Notes under the pieces: generated by a model
What the model saw: only the letters and a program-made list of their open reading frames with translations
The model's database searches: none
What the model was told of the DNA's origin: nothing
Translations under genes and position numbers: made by a program
NCBI GenBank assembly: GCA_017397845.1
Contig: JAFQHU010000019.1
Span: forward strand, 1-64,000
Direction: 5' to 3'
Length of the DNA: 64,000 nucleotides
DNA from: Clostridia bacterium
Lineage (GTDB): Bacteria > Bacillota > Clostridia > Oscillospirales > Acutalibacteraceae
Shown: positions 16,863-24,760 of the stretch, piece after piece
How the letters are laid out: the number at the start of each line of letters is the position of its first letter
Position numbering within the stretch: the first letter of the stretch is position 1

Positions 16863-17741
16863 TTATTTGCCCTCCTTTTCTGCTCTTGCGCAGCGTGCCT
16901 TATAATCTTCTTCGAGCTCTTTGTTGAACTTTTCAAAGCGTGCATCGTCGATTGCGCCGTAATGCCATGTGTAATCGCCTTCAATTGATTTGATGCCGGC
17001 GCCCTTCTTTGTATCCATGAGAATACATGTGGGTGCGCAGGGTTCCTTTGCTCTTTCAATGGCAGCATCGATTGCGTTGCAGAGCTCACCGATATTGTTA
17101 CCGTCAACGACGATTGTGTTAAAGCCGAAAGCTGTCATTTTGTCAGCAAGGGGTTCAAGCTTTTTGATGTCTTCAGTGTTACCATCAATCATATTGTGGT
17201 TTCTGTCGATGAATACGATGCAGTTGGAAAGGTTATAATGATTGATTGTCATGAAGCCTTCCCAGCAGGAGCCTTCGCCGAGCTCACCGTCACCGGTAAC
17301 GACGTATGTAAGATAATCTTTACCCATAAGTCTTGCTGCGAGAGCAGTACCCGCTGCGATTGAAGGTCCGTGACCGAGAGAGCCTGTGGATGCGTCAACA
17401 CCTACAACCTTGTTTGAGTCGAGGTGCATACCCATCTTTGAGCCTGAAAGGTTGAATGATTTGAGCATTTCAACATCGTTGAAGCCTTTGTCGCAAAGCA
17501 CGGGAGCATAAGCGATGGCTGCATGACCCTTTGAAAGGATGAAACGGTCTCTGTCTTCCCATTGGGGTTCTTCGACCTTGATGTTGAGATACTTGTGATA
17601 GAGAACGGTAAGAAGATCCATAACGCTCATACCGCCGCCGAAATGTCCGCTGCCTGCCCATACAGTGGTCTGAACTGTAAGCTTACGAAGCTCATAAGCT
17701 TTCTTTTCCAGGGCAAGCCATTCGTTTTTTGAAAGTGGCAT
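16863..17741 (-). CDS. Transketolase-like N-terminal subunit
   Basis: The diphosphate-binding (PP) half of the split enzyme, 292 aa. The TPP motif is GDGELGEGSCWEG followed by NLSNCIVFIDRN, with SKGHAAIAY and STGSLGHGPSIAAG upstream, all typical of transketolase N-domains. The frame can be extended to 17756 but that would put GGAGG inside the gene; the ATG at 17741 is spaced 7-9 bases from it. It sits 62 bases after the aminotransferase gene, a gap with a small TTCTCC/GGAGAA hairpin. Forms a heterotetramer with the C-subunit by analogy with known split transketolases. Confidence 0.9.
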   Translation of the reverse strand: MPLSKNEWLALEKKAYELRKLTVQTTVWAGSGHFGGGMSVMDLLTVLYHKYLNIKVEEPQWEDRDRFILSKGHAAIAYAPVLCDKGFNDVEMLKSFNLSGSKMGMHLDSNKVVGVDASTGSLGHGPSIAAGTALAARLMGKDYLTYVVTGDGELGEGSCWEGFMTINHYNLSNCIVFIDRNHNMIDGNTEDIKKLEPLADKMTAFGFNTIVVDGNNIGELCNAIDAAIERAKEPCAPTCILMDTKKGAGIKSIEGDYTWHYGAIDDARFEKFNKELEEDYKARCARAEKEGK

Positions 17742-17803
17742 AATGTTTTCCTCCATTATAATGATTTTATTTTGTTCTCCCTTCAGGAGAAAATTTCGCG
17801 TGA

Positions 17804-19069
17804 TTATCTGAAAAGCTCAGGATGGTTTTTGGCTACGATGCCGAAGCATTCCTCAGCAACCTCGATTGAGTGCTTGATGTCCTTTGTGGAAAGAGCAGCA
17901 TTGATGAAATGGTTATGGTGAGAAGCGAGGAAGATACCTCTGGAAACCATTTCAGCAATCCATTCCTGATGAAGGAGCATGCTGTCGTCGTTGCCTATTC
18001 TTAAGTAGAAGAGAGCGGGAGCACCGGATACGACGAGATCAAAGCCGTGCTCTTTACCGGCTTTAACGAGACCGTCGCAGAGCATTTCACCCTTTTGTTT
18101 GAACATGGTGGGGATGTCGAGAGCCTTCATTTTATTGATGTTTGCGATACAGGCCGCAAAGGGAACGGCTGAAAGCCAATAGGAGCCGGTGTATGCGAGT
18201 GAGCTCATGGCACCTTTAAGGAATTCTTTACCGCAGATAGCTGACATATTGTAGCCGTTTGCGAGTGCTTTACAGAAGCAGATAAGGTCAGCCTCAAAGC
18301 CGAAGTAATGGTCAGAGCCGGCCAGGTCGAGACGGAAGCCTGCACGAACGTCGTCAACGATGAGAACGATGTCGTTTTTTGTGCATATTTCTCTTACTTT
18401 GGGCCAAAAGCCTTCTTCGGGGAATGCATTGTCGTGGAAATTACCGTGGTCATAGGGCTGAGCGATAAGACAGGCAATTTCGTTTTTGTTTTCTTCGATA
18501 GTTCTCTCTAAAAGAGGAATATCATTCCAGGGAAGCATGATATTGTTTGCAACATCCTCAGGAAGAACGCCCGGATAGTCGATTTTTTGGCACCAGGGAG
18601 AAACACCGTGGTAATAGCCGGAGAACATAATTACCTTTTTTCTGTGGGTATATGCTCTGGCGCACATAATGGCACCCTGTGTAGCATCGTTACCGTTTTT
18701 GGCGAAGAATGCCCAATCAGCGGTGGCAACTGTGTCAACCAAAAGCTCTGCACATTCAACCATAACCTTGCCGGGCTGTGTGGTGCAGTTACCGAGTGCT
18801 GTCTGCTTTGCCGCAGCAGCATCAACATCGGGATCGCAATAGCCTAAAACATTGGGGCCGTATGCACACATATAGTCGATGTATTTGTTTCCGTCCACGT
18901 CCCATACATATGTACCCTTTGCCTTTTCGGCGAACATGGGCCATTTGTTTACGGGGATGAACTGACCTTCAGCGGGGCCGAGGTGACCGTAAATACCTGA
19001 AGGAATTACTTTTGTGGCACGGGAGAACATCTCTCTGCTTTTTTCTGTGTTATAAACGGGAAAACTCAT
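17804..19069 (-). CDS. Class III PLP aminotransferase (glutamate-1-semialdehyde aminomutase-like)
   Basis: Fold-type I PLP enzyme, 421 aa, most like the glutamate-1-semialdehyde aminomutase branch of class III aminotransferases. Visible landmarks: SREMFSRATKVIPSG, the substrate-entry VWDVDGNKYIDYMCAYGPNVLG, FAKNGNDATQGAIMCARAYT, the cofactor Asp in LIVDDVRAGFR, and the PLP Lys in CFCKALANGYN (about residue 265). No other tetrapyrrole gene is nearby, so HemL function is unlikely. AAGGAGG overlaps the stop of the preceding SCP2-like gene and lies 8 bases before the ATG at 19069; the longer frame from a TTG at 19090 is rejected. It probably acts on a ketone made by, or supplied to, the adjacent transketolase-like enzyme. 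Confidence 0.85.
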   Translation of the reverse strand: MSFPVYNTEKSREMFSRATKVIPSGIYGHLGPAEGQFIPVNKWPMFAEKAKGTYVWDVDGNKYIDYMCAYGPNVLGYCDPDVDAAAAKQTALGNCTTQPGKVMVECAELLVDTVATADWAFFAKNGNDATQGAIMCARAYTHRKKVIMFSGYYHGVSPWCQKIDYPGVLPEDVANNIMLPWNDIPLLERTIEENKNEIACLIAQPYDHGNFHDNAFPEEGFWPKVREICTKNDIVLIVDDVRAGFRLDLAGSDHYFGFEADLICFCKALANGYNMSAICGKEFLKGAMSSLAYTGSYWLSAVPFAACIANINKMKALDIPTMFKQKGEMLCDGLVKAGKEHGFDLVVSGAPALFYLRIGNDDSMLLHQEWIAEMVSRGIFLASHHNHFINAALSTKDIKHSIEVAEECFGIVAKNHPELFR

Positions 19070-19082
19070 TATTAATTCCTCC

Positions 19083-19844
19083 TTATGCAAGATAGAGTGC
19101 TACTCTGTCAAGAATTCTGTTAACGTTGTCGATCATATTGATAAGACCGTGCATTTCAACCTTGCCCTCACCGATGGAAGCGATAGCGTTAATTTTGCCG
19201 TCGAAGAGAGCTCTTGCAGTACGGATGTCGCAGAACTGCATCTGTGAACGGAAAGCTTCAGGCTTTTCTTTGATGGTGATCATGTGGCTGTCTTTAACCT
19301 GAATGGTAGCGGAAACACAGTCCTTGATGGAAACATCGATAATACCGTCGGGGATAAGACTTGCACTGAACTTACCGATCTCATCGTTGTTACCTATCTG
19401 TGAAAGGGCAACGGTGATAACATAGAACATAAGCTTTGTGCTGATTTCAAAGAATTTGTCATCCTTGAGGTCTTCCTCTGTGGGACGGAGATACTTTGAA
19501 AGGATATCCGTGAGAGGAATAAACTTTTTAAGCAGGAAGAAAACCTTTGAAAAACCCTTTGACGGAAGAGCGGAGCCTGTGCCGTCAACCATAGCGTTGA
19601 ATTTTTCCGGGGTCGAGAAGGGAAGAAGAACATCGCAGTCAGCAGTTCCCTGTTCCATTCTGCATCTGCCGTTTAAGAAAGTGAGGGTAGCACTGGGACC
19701 GCCTTTTACTTCCAGACCGATGGAAACGGGCTTTTTTGTTTTAACAAGCTCGCTTGCTTCTTTGTCAAGTTCGCAAAGGTTTTCCAGAGTACCTAAAACA
19801 GCATACATGTTTATGTACGCTAAGGTTTTTGCATCTGTCATCAT
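19083..19844 (-). CDS. Double SCP2-like lipid-carrier protein, first gene of operon
   Basis: A 253-residue cytosolic protein of two SCP2-like halves: about 30-115 (VSIGLEVKGGPSATLTF, DVLLPFSTPEKFNAMVDG) and about 160-250 (ATIQVKDSHMITI, CDIRTARALFDGKINAIASIGEGKVEMHGLINMIDN). The second half ends with the helix pattern usual for SCP2 domains. It is distantly similar in layout to the protein at 15024. AAGGAGG lies 8 bases before the ATG at 19844; the frame upstream to 19895 has no support. It is the promoter-proximal gene of the operon, and its stop codon overlaps the next ribosome site. Biochemical role unknown. Confidence 0.6.
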   Translation of the reverse strand: MMTDAKTLAYINMYAVLGTLENLCELDKEASELVKTKKPVSIGLEVKGGPSATLTFLNGRCRMEQGTADCDVLLPFSTPEKFNAMVDGTGSALPSKGFSKVFFLLKKFIPLTDILSKYLRPTEEDLKDDKFFEISTKLMFYVITVALSQIGNNDEIGKFSASLIPDGIIDVSIKDCVSATIQVKDSHMITIKEKPEAFRSQMQFCDIRTARALFDGKINAIASIGEGKVEMHGLINMIDNVNRILDRVALYLA

Positions 19845-19860
19845 AATATAATCCTCCTTC

Positions 19861-19942
19861 GGTGAGCGGACACTCACCCGAAAATTCTTTTGCAACCAAT
19901 TGCAGTTGTAAATATTTTACCAAAATACGCCCTTTCTGTCAA
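19861..19942 (-). promoter_or_regulatory. Promoter and structured leader of the SCP2/aminotransferase/transketolase operon
   Basis: Minus strand: TTGACA (19942-19937), 17 bases, TAAAAT (19919-19914). Near the expected transcription start is TGCAA-CCAA-TTGCA (19891-19904), a palindrome that could be an operator. Just before the ribosome site the leader holds the hairpin GGTGAG-TGTCCG-CTCACC (19861-19878). Both are plausible control elements. Confidence 0.65.
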
Positions 19943-20039
19943 TAGTTATGTTGAATTGTAACAGAATAATAATATTTAAAACAGAGTAAAAGAATATGTT
20001 GTATAAAAACGAAAATAAACCAACAAGATATGTTTTATG

Positions 20040-20068
20040 TTGACAATAAAACTTACGGGTGTTATACT
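20040..20068 (+). promoter_or_regulatory. Promoter of the leader peptide / GNAT operon
   Basis: TTGACA, 17-base spacer, TATACT. Transcription would start about 160 bases before the acetyltransferase gene, leaving a long leader that holds a small frame and a terminator. Confidence 0.75.
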
Positions 20069-20101
20069 TATAAAAAAGAAAATGAAAGGCAGGCGGACAA
20101 A

Positions 20102-20158
20102 ATGATGTGTCGAGTGATGAACAAAAAAAACGGTATTACTTTGTCCGTGTGCAGATAA
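20102..20158 (+). CDS. Putative 18-residue leader peptide
   Basis: Reads MMCRVMNKKNGITLSVCR and stop. AGGCGG lies 5 bases before the ATG. Bases 20094-20101 (CGGACAAA, next to the start codon) pair perfectly with 20140-20147 (TTTGTCCG) inside the frame, so translation and RNA folding are linked. A terminator hairpin follows before the next gene. Leaders of this design control antibiotic-resistance genes by ribosome stalling; here the inducer is unknown. Confidence 0.5.
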   Translation: MMCRVMNKKNGITLSVCR

Positions 20159-20182
20159 TTGTATAACCTTATGATTCGGTTT

Positions 20183-20217
20183 GCGTTTCTGATTTTACGG
20201 TCAGAGACGTATTTTTT
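20183..20217 (+). terminator. Attenuator-type terminator before the GNAT gene
   Basis: GCGTTTCTGA / TCAGAGACGT, 10 pairs including two G-U, loop TTTTACGG, then ATTTTTTATT. It lies 18 bases before the acetyltransferase start and within the same transcript, so it should limit expression unless an alternative fold forms. Confidence 0.7.
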
Positions 20218-20235
20218 ATTTGAGGAGAGAAAATT

Positions 20236-20787
20236 ATGATATTTGAAGCAAAAGAAATAATTTTGAAAAACGGAATAAAGGCTATTCTAAAAACACCTGA
20301 AATTACGGATGCGGAAACATTTCTCAACAATATAAGAACTGCAAGCGGCGAAACGGATTATCTTACCCGATATGCTGAAGAGTGGGAGAGCTTTACTGTA
20401 GAGGATGAAGAAAAATGGATTTCCGATAATCGCAAATCAAAAAACAATCTTGTTATAGCCTGCTATATTGACGGTAAAGCGGTAGGCTCCTGCGACATAA
20501 CATTTTTTGGCGATATGAAAACCTCTCACAGAGCGGGGATCGGAATTGCCATAATTGAAAGCTATTGGAATATGGGTATCGGCTCCGCTATGTTCAGCGA
20601 GCTTATAAAATTTGCAAAGGAGCACAAAGGAACAGAAATTTTGGAGCTTGAATATCTCGAGGGTAACGAAAGAGGAAAAGCACTTTATGAAAAATTCGGC
20701 TTTAAAACCGTTTGTGTAAAGCCTAAAATCTGCAAGCTGAAGGACGGAACTTATCAGGATTTATTTTATATGCAGAAAGAGATATAA
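20236..20787 (+). CDS. GNAT-family N-acetyltransferase
   Basis: Acetyl-CoA-dependent acetyltransferase of 183 aa. The GNAT acetyl-CoA loop is visible as GIGIAIIESYWNMGIGSAMF (about residues 97-116), followed by the LELEYLEGNERGKALYEKFGF C-terminal motif B. Substrate is unknown; related proteins acetylate ribosomal-protein N-termini, amines or antibiotics. The ribosome site is GAGGAG. It is the first full gene after a leader peptide and terminator, which is unusual for a housekeeping acetyltransferase and would fit an inducible resistance function. Five bases separate it from the next gene. Confidence 0.85.
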   Translation: MIFEAKEIILKNGIKAILKTPEITDAETFLNNIRTASGETDYLTRYAEEWESFTVEDEEKWISDNRKSKNNLVIACYIDGKAVGSCDITFFGDMKTSHRAGIGIAIIESYWNMGIGSAMFSELIKFAKEHKGTEILELEYLEGNERGKALYEKFGFKTVCVKPKICKLKDGTYQDLFYMQKEI

Positions 20788-20791
20788 TGAA

Positions 20792-21283
20792 ATGAAAAAA
20801 GTAATTGTAATAGGCTGTCCCGGTTCGGGGAAAACGACCTTTGCCGAAAAATTGAATAAAATCACAGGACTTCCCCTGTATTATCTCGATGCTGTTTGGC
20901 ACAGACCCGATAAGACTCACATTCCACGGGAAGAATTCGACGAAAGAATAGCCGAAATCTTTTCTCAGCCTGAGTGGATAATTGACGGGAATTATAAAAG
21001 AACGATAGAGCTGCGTCTCAAAGAGTGTGATACGGTTTTTCTCTTTGATTTACCGACAGAGGTCTGTCTGCAGGGAGTAAGAGACCGAATAGGTAAAAAA
21101 AGATATGATTTGCCGTGGCTCGAAACGGATTTGGATGAAGAATTTAAAAAGTTTATCGAAGACTTTCCCGAAGACACCTTGCCGTATATATATGAGTTAA
21201 TAGAGAAGTACAAGGCAGAAAAACAGGTAGTGATTTTTAAGTCGAGAGCAGAAGCTGATGAATACTTAAGAGGTGACATATGA
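20792..21283 (+). CDS. P-loop nucleoside/small-molecule kinase-like protein (FlaR/topology-modulation type)
   Basis: A 163-residue NTPase with an N-terminal Walker A GCPGSGKTT (residues 8-16). The YYLDAVWHRPDKTHI segment, WIIDGNYKRT and FLFDLPTEVCLQGVRDRI match the small adenylate-kinase-like proteins annotated as DNA topology modulation protein FlaR. Such proteins are of uncertain substrate. It lies within the GNAT operon; its stop overlaps the methyltransferase start as ATGA. Family call is good, function open. Confidence 0.75.
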   Translation: MKKVIVIGCPGSGKTTFAEKLNKITGLPLYYLDAVWHRPDKTHIPREEFDERIAEIFSQPEWIIDGNYKRTIELRLKECDTVFLFDLPTEVCLQGVRDRIGKKRYDLPWLETDLDEEFKKFIEDFPEDTLPYIYELIEKYKAEKQVVIFKSRAEADEYLRGDI

Positions 21284-21966
21284 AAAAAATAATTGACCAA
21301 TGGGATAAAGCAGCAAAGAAATATACAAAAGATCAAGAGCATTCTGATTTTGTTGAAAGCAATAAGCGAGTAGTTAAAGCACGTTTTCAGGATATGACAG
21401 GTCAAAAAGTATTAGATTTGGGTTGCGGTTACGGTTATTATACCGATTATTTTCAAAGCATAGGAGCAGATGTAATTGGTGTTGACGGTTCTGCTAATAT
21501 GATTGATATTGCCCGTTCACGTTATGAAAATTGTGTCTTTGAAATTTGCGATATTACAGAAAACTTTCCTTATTCAAACGAAAGCTTTGATTTAGTTTTT
21601 TGCAATCAGGTTCTAATGGATGTAGAAAATATAGAAAAAGTGTTTTCTGAATGTTACAGGATATTAAAGTCGGGCGGCATTTTTTACTACTCTATCGTAC
21701 ATCCGGCATTTTATGATAGCGAATGGGTTAAAGATAAAAAAGGCTTTAGTTATGCTAAATTAATCAGCTCATACATTGAACCTTATTCTTTTACAAATGA
21801 GTTTTGGGGCAAAACTGAACACTTTCACCGTTCTTTGGCTTACTATCTGAATGTAGCTGCAGAACAAGGTTTTGCTTTACGGCATATTGAAGAGCCTGTA
21901 TCCTATGACGGAGTAACAAAAAACAAAGATTTGCCGTTGTTTTTCTTTGCTGAATATCGAAAATAA
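21280..21966 (+). CDS. Class I SAM-dependent methyltransferase
   Basis: Soluble methyltransferase, 228 aa. Motif I is VLDLGCGYGYYTDYF (about residue 45), motif II acidic residue follows in IGVDGSANMI, and the post-I regions FDLVFCNQVLMDVENIEKVF and YRILKSGGIFYYSIVHP match the UbiE/type 11 group. Overlaps the previous gene by four bases. Codon use is AT-richer than its flanking genes (many AAA, TTA, GAT), which could mean separate acquisition. Substrate unknown. Confidence 0.85.
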   Translation: MKKIIDQWDKAAKKYTKDQEHSDFVESNKRVVKARFQDMTGQKVLDLGCGYGYYTDYFQSIGADVIGVDGSANMIDIARSRYENCVFEICDITENFPYSNESFDLVFCNQVLMDVENIEKVFSECYRILKSGGIFYYSIVHPAFYDSEWVKDKKGFSYAKLISSYIEPYSFTNEFWGKTEHFHRSLAYYLNVAAEQGFALRHIEEPVSYDGVTKNKDLPLFFFAEYRK

Positions 21967-21984
21967 TTTTTCAGGTGAAATAAT

Positions 21985-22737
21985 ATGAACAAATATCTTC
22001 AAAACCTCTCCCGCATAGAATTCGTAGTCACTACAGCCTGTACGGGCAGATGTAAGCATTGCTCACAGGGTGACCACACAGACTGTACGGATAATATCGA
22101 TAAAAACACAGCCGCCGATACGGTGCGAAAAATCGCAGAAGAATATAACATAACCTCTGTTATGACCTTTGGTGGTGAACCTTTACTGTGTCCCGACACG
22201 GTATGTGAAATACATAAAGCCGCCAAAGAGATGAAAATACCCGAAAGACAGCTTATAACCAACGGCTATTTCAGTAAAAATACGGTGAAAATCAACCGTC
22301 TCGCACGAAGACTTAAAGAAAGCGGAGTCAATGAAATTCTGCTCTCCGTAGATGCCTTTCATCAGGACACTATACCCACCGAATATGTGGAAGAATTTGC
22401 AAAAGCCGTTTTGAGAGAGGGCATACCCATAAAGACACAGCCCGCTTGGTTGGTGAGTCCCTATGAGGATAATATGTATAATATAAAGACGAGAATTTAT
22501 TTGCTCTCGTTCGAAGAAATGGGTATAGAGCAAAATGAAGGCAATATTATTTTTCCGGCAGGAAATGCACTGAAATATTTAGGCGAATACTTTGATATGA
22601 GCAAAGAGTATAAAAGTCCTTATAAAGAAGATCCCGCAGATTTACGTGCCTTATGCTTCAGTGCAAACGGAGATATTTTAGGAGAAAATGTGTATGAAAA
22701 GGATATTGCGGAAATACTTGCGGAATATAAACCGTAA
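21985..22737 (+). CDS. Radical SAM protein
   Basis: A 250-residue radical SAM enzyme. The 4Fe-4S triad is CTGRCKHC (residues 19-26), the SAM GGEP motif is MTFGGEPLL and the barrel continues with LITNGYFSK and ILLSVDAFH. The C-terminal third lacks a SPASM-type cysteine cluster; only single cysteines are present (LRALCFSANGDIL). It resembles small stand-alone radical SAM proteins of uncertain substrate. It is last in the GNAT-kinase-methyltransferase series, 18 bases after the methyltransferase. Confidence 0.8.
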   Translation: MNKYLQNLSRIEFVVTTACTGRCKHCSQGDHTDCTDNIDKNTAADTVRKIAEEYNITSVMTFGGEPLLCPDTVCEIHKAAKEMKIPERQLITNGYFSKNTVKINRLARRLKESGVNEILLSVDAFHQDTIPTEYVEEFAKAVLREGIPIKTQPAWLVSPYEDNMYNIKTRIYLLSFEEMGIEQNEGNIIFPAGNALKYLGEYFDMSKEYKSPYKEDPADLRALCFSANGDILGENVYEKDIAEILAEYKP

Positions 22738-22764
22738 GTACAGTAAATTATGGACCCGTTTATC

Positions 22765-22794
22765 TTGACAACACAGGTGCATTTGTATTATTAT
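22765..22794 (+). promoter_or_regulatory. glyQS promoter
   Basis: TTGACA, 18-base spacer, TATTAT. The leader to the start codon is about 40 bases, too short for a glycine T-box. Confidence 0.7.
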
Positions 22795-22840
22795 ATTATG
22801 TAATATTTGGAACTTTATAAATGAAAGGAGTTTTAAATCT

Positions 22841-24226
22841 ATGCTTTCAAACAAAGAAAAATCAATGGAAAAGCTTGTTGCTCTTTGTAAGGGCAGAGGC
22901 TTCGTTTATGCAGGCAGTGAAATTTACGGCGGCCTTGCTAACACATGGGATTACGGCCCTCTCGGCGTAGAACTCAAAAACAACATCAAAAAGGCATGGC
23001 TCAAAAAATTTGTTCAGGAAAATCCCTACAATGTTGGTCTTGATTCGGCTATCCTTATGAATCCCCAAACATGGGTTGCTTCGGGTCACCTCGGCGGTTT
23101 CTCTGATCCTCTCATGGACTGTAAGGAATGTAAGACAAGACACAGAGCTGACAATCTTATCGAGGACTTCGACGGTACAAATGTCGCCGGTTGGTCCAAC
23201 GAAGAAATGCTCGCTTACATCAACGAAAAGGAAATCCCCTGCCCCGACTGCGGTAAGCATAATTTTACCGACATCCGTCAGTTCAATCTTATGTTCAAAA
23301 CCTTCCAAGGCGTTACCGAGGACAGCAAAAACGAGCTTTACCTCCGTCCCGAAACCGCACAGGGTATTTTCGTAAACTTCGCAAACATCCAGAGAACCAC
23401 CAGAAGAAAGGTTCCCTTCGGTGTTGCTCAGATAGGTAAATCTTTCCGTAACGAAATCACACCGGGCAATTTCATTTTCCGTGTACGTGAATTCGAACAG
23501 ATGGAGCTCGAATTTTTCTGCAAGCCCGGCACAGACCTCGAATGGTTTGACTATTGGAGAAGCTATTGCCGTGATTGGCTCTACTCTCTCGGCATGAAGG
23601 AGGAAAATCTCCGTTTGCGTGACCACAGTGCTGATGAGCTTTGCTTCTATTCAAAGGCAACCACAGACTTCGAATATCTCTTCCCCTTCGGTTGGGGTGA
23701 GCTTTGGGGTGTGGCTGACAGAACGGATTACGACCTTACCCAGCACAGCAACACATCGGGCAAAACTCTCGACTATTTCGATCCCGCCACCAACGAAAGA
23801 TATATTCCCTATGTTATCGAGCCCTCTCTCGGTGTGGAAAGACTTTTCCTCGCCATTATGACTGAGGCCTATGACGAAGAGGTAGTAGATGCAGAAAAGA
23901 ACGATTCCCGTGTAGTTCTTCACTTCCATCCCGCTCTTGCTCCCTATAAGGCAGCAGTTCTTCCCCTTTCAAAGAAATTAAGCGAGGAGGCAACCGAAGT
24001 ATTCCACACTCTTCAGAAAAAGTTTATGTGTGAATTCGACGATGCAGGCTCCATCGGCAAAAGATACCGCCGTCAGGACGAAATCGGTACTCCCTTCTGT
24101 ATTACCTATGACTTCGAATCTGCCGAAGACGGTTGTGTAACAGTACGTGACAGAGACACCATGCAGCAGGAAAGAGTTGCTATCGCTGACCTTGTTTCTT
24201 ACATCGAAAAAAAGCTTGAATTTTAA
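22841..24226 (+). CDS. glyQS: Glycyl-tRNA synthetase, dimeric (alpha2) type
   Basis: Charges tRNA-Gly in the cytosol. This is the single-chain class II enzyme, not the alpha2-beta2 GlyQ/GlyS form. Motif 1 region [22 protein letters not shown], a zinc-ribbon-like CKECKTRH...CPDCGKHN, motif 2 [25 protein letters not shown], and motif 3 [10 protein letters not shown] are present, with the C-terminal anticodon domain ending in [15 protein letters not shown]. Length 461 aa is standard. AAAGGAG precedes the ATG. Secure. Confidence 0.97.
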   Translation: MLSNKEKSMEKLVALCKGRGFVYAGSEIYGGLANTWDYGPLGVELKNNIKKAWLKKFVQENPYNVGLDSAILMNPQTWVASGHLGGFSDPLMDCKECKTRHRADNLIEDFDGTNVAGWSNEEMLAYINEKEIPCPDCGKHNFTDIRQFNLMFKTFQGVTEDSKNELYLRPETAQGIFVNFANIQRTTRRKVPFGVAQIGKSFRNEITPGNFIFRVREFEQMELEFFCKPGTDLEWFDYWRSYCRDWLYSLGMKEENLRLRDHSADELCFYSKATTDFEYLFPFGWGELWGVADRTDYDLTQHSNTSGKTLDYFDPATNERYIPYVIEPSLGVERLFLAIMTEAYDEEVVDAEKNDSRVVLHFHPALAPYKAAVLPLSKKLSEEATEVFHTLQKKFMCEFDDAGSIGKRYRRQDEIGTPFCITYDFESAEDGCVTVRDRDTMQQERVAIADLVSYIEKKLEF

Positions 24227-24241
24227 TTTTTAATTTTAAAA

Positions 24242-24290
24242 GGGTACAGGTTCACAGTGCTTTAAGCAAAGACGAACCGTACCCTTTTTT
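24242..24290 (+). terminator. glyQS terminator
   Basis: GGGTACAGGTTC pairs with GAACCGTACCC (one bulge), followed by TTTTTT. Confidence 0.85.
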
Positions 24291-24411
24291 ATTTTATTAT
24301 TTTTTGAATAACAGGTAATATACAGTCAATAATAAGCATAAGGTTATACCGAGAGAAGAGTAATAAAAATCTCTCAGTTAAACATAAACACTGACAAAAG
24401 GAGAAGTCTCT

Positions 24412-24705
24412 ATGAAAAAATTTTTAGTCCTTGCAGTTGTTTCACTGCTTATTCTTTCCGTTTTTGTTGCCTGCGGCGGCGGAGAAATGAAGGATGATAT
24501 GACTACCATGATGGACGATATGACATCGATGATGGATGCCATGACAAGTGAGGGCAGAGGTGAGGTCACCGAGGATGAAACCACCGAGGATATTACCGAA
24601 GAGCTTACCGACGAAGTGACCGATGAAACCACCGATAAAACGGAAGAGGAAATCACCGAGGCGGAAAGCAAAGCAAAAAGCATTTTAGACGACATAACTG
24701 AATAA
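24412..24705 (+). CDS. Small Met- and Thr/Glu-rich lipoprotein
   Basis: A 97-residue predicted lipoprotein: a signal peptide with lipobox VFVAC at residues 17-21, followed by a Met/Asp repeat (DDMTTMMDDMTSMMDAMTS) and an acidic Thr/Glu repeat with TTDE/TTE spacing up to a KSKAK-like end. No domain is recognised. The Met-rich part resembles metal-binding repeats in general form only. It is monocistronic with its own terminator. GGAG lies 9 bases before the ATG. A function is not assigned. Confidence 0.75.
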   Translation: MKKFLVLAVVSLLILSVFVACGGGEMKDDMTTMMDDMTSMMDAMTSEGRGEVTEDETTEDITEELTDEVTDETTDKTEEEITEAESKAKSILDDITE

Positions 24706-24715
24706 TATGAAGAAA

Positions 24716-24747
24716 AGACGGATGGGAAAAAACCATCCGTCTTTTTT
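24716..24747. terminator. Terminator between lipoprotein and PAP2 genes
   Basis: AGACGGATGG / CCATCCGTCT around GGAAAAAA-like loop, followed by TTTTT on the plus strand; probably serves both convergent genes. Confidence 0.8.
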
Positions 24748-24760
24748 ACGTTTTTAAATT

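Noticed and set aside
17804..19069. hemL (glutamate-1-semialdehyde aminomutase)
   Set aside because: The sequence is of that general branch, but no tetrapyrrole genes are near and it is locked in an operon with transketolase subunits and SCP2-like proteins; a specific hem assignment would mislead.
22862..23626. 254-codon minus-strand frame opposite glyQS
   Set aside because: Shadow of a highly conserved synthetase gene; no supporting signals.
24378..24695. 105-codon Ser/Val-rich frame opposite the small lipoprotein
   Set aside because: Complement of a GAx/ACC repeat region; low-complexity shadow with no start signals.
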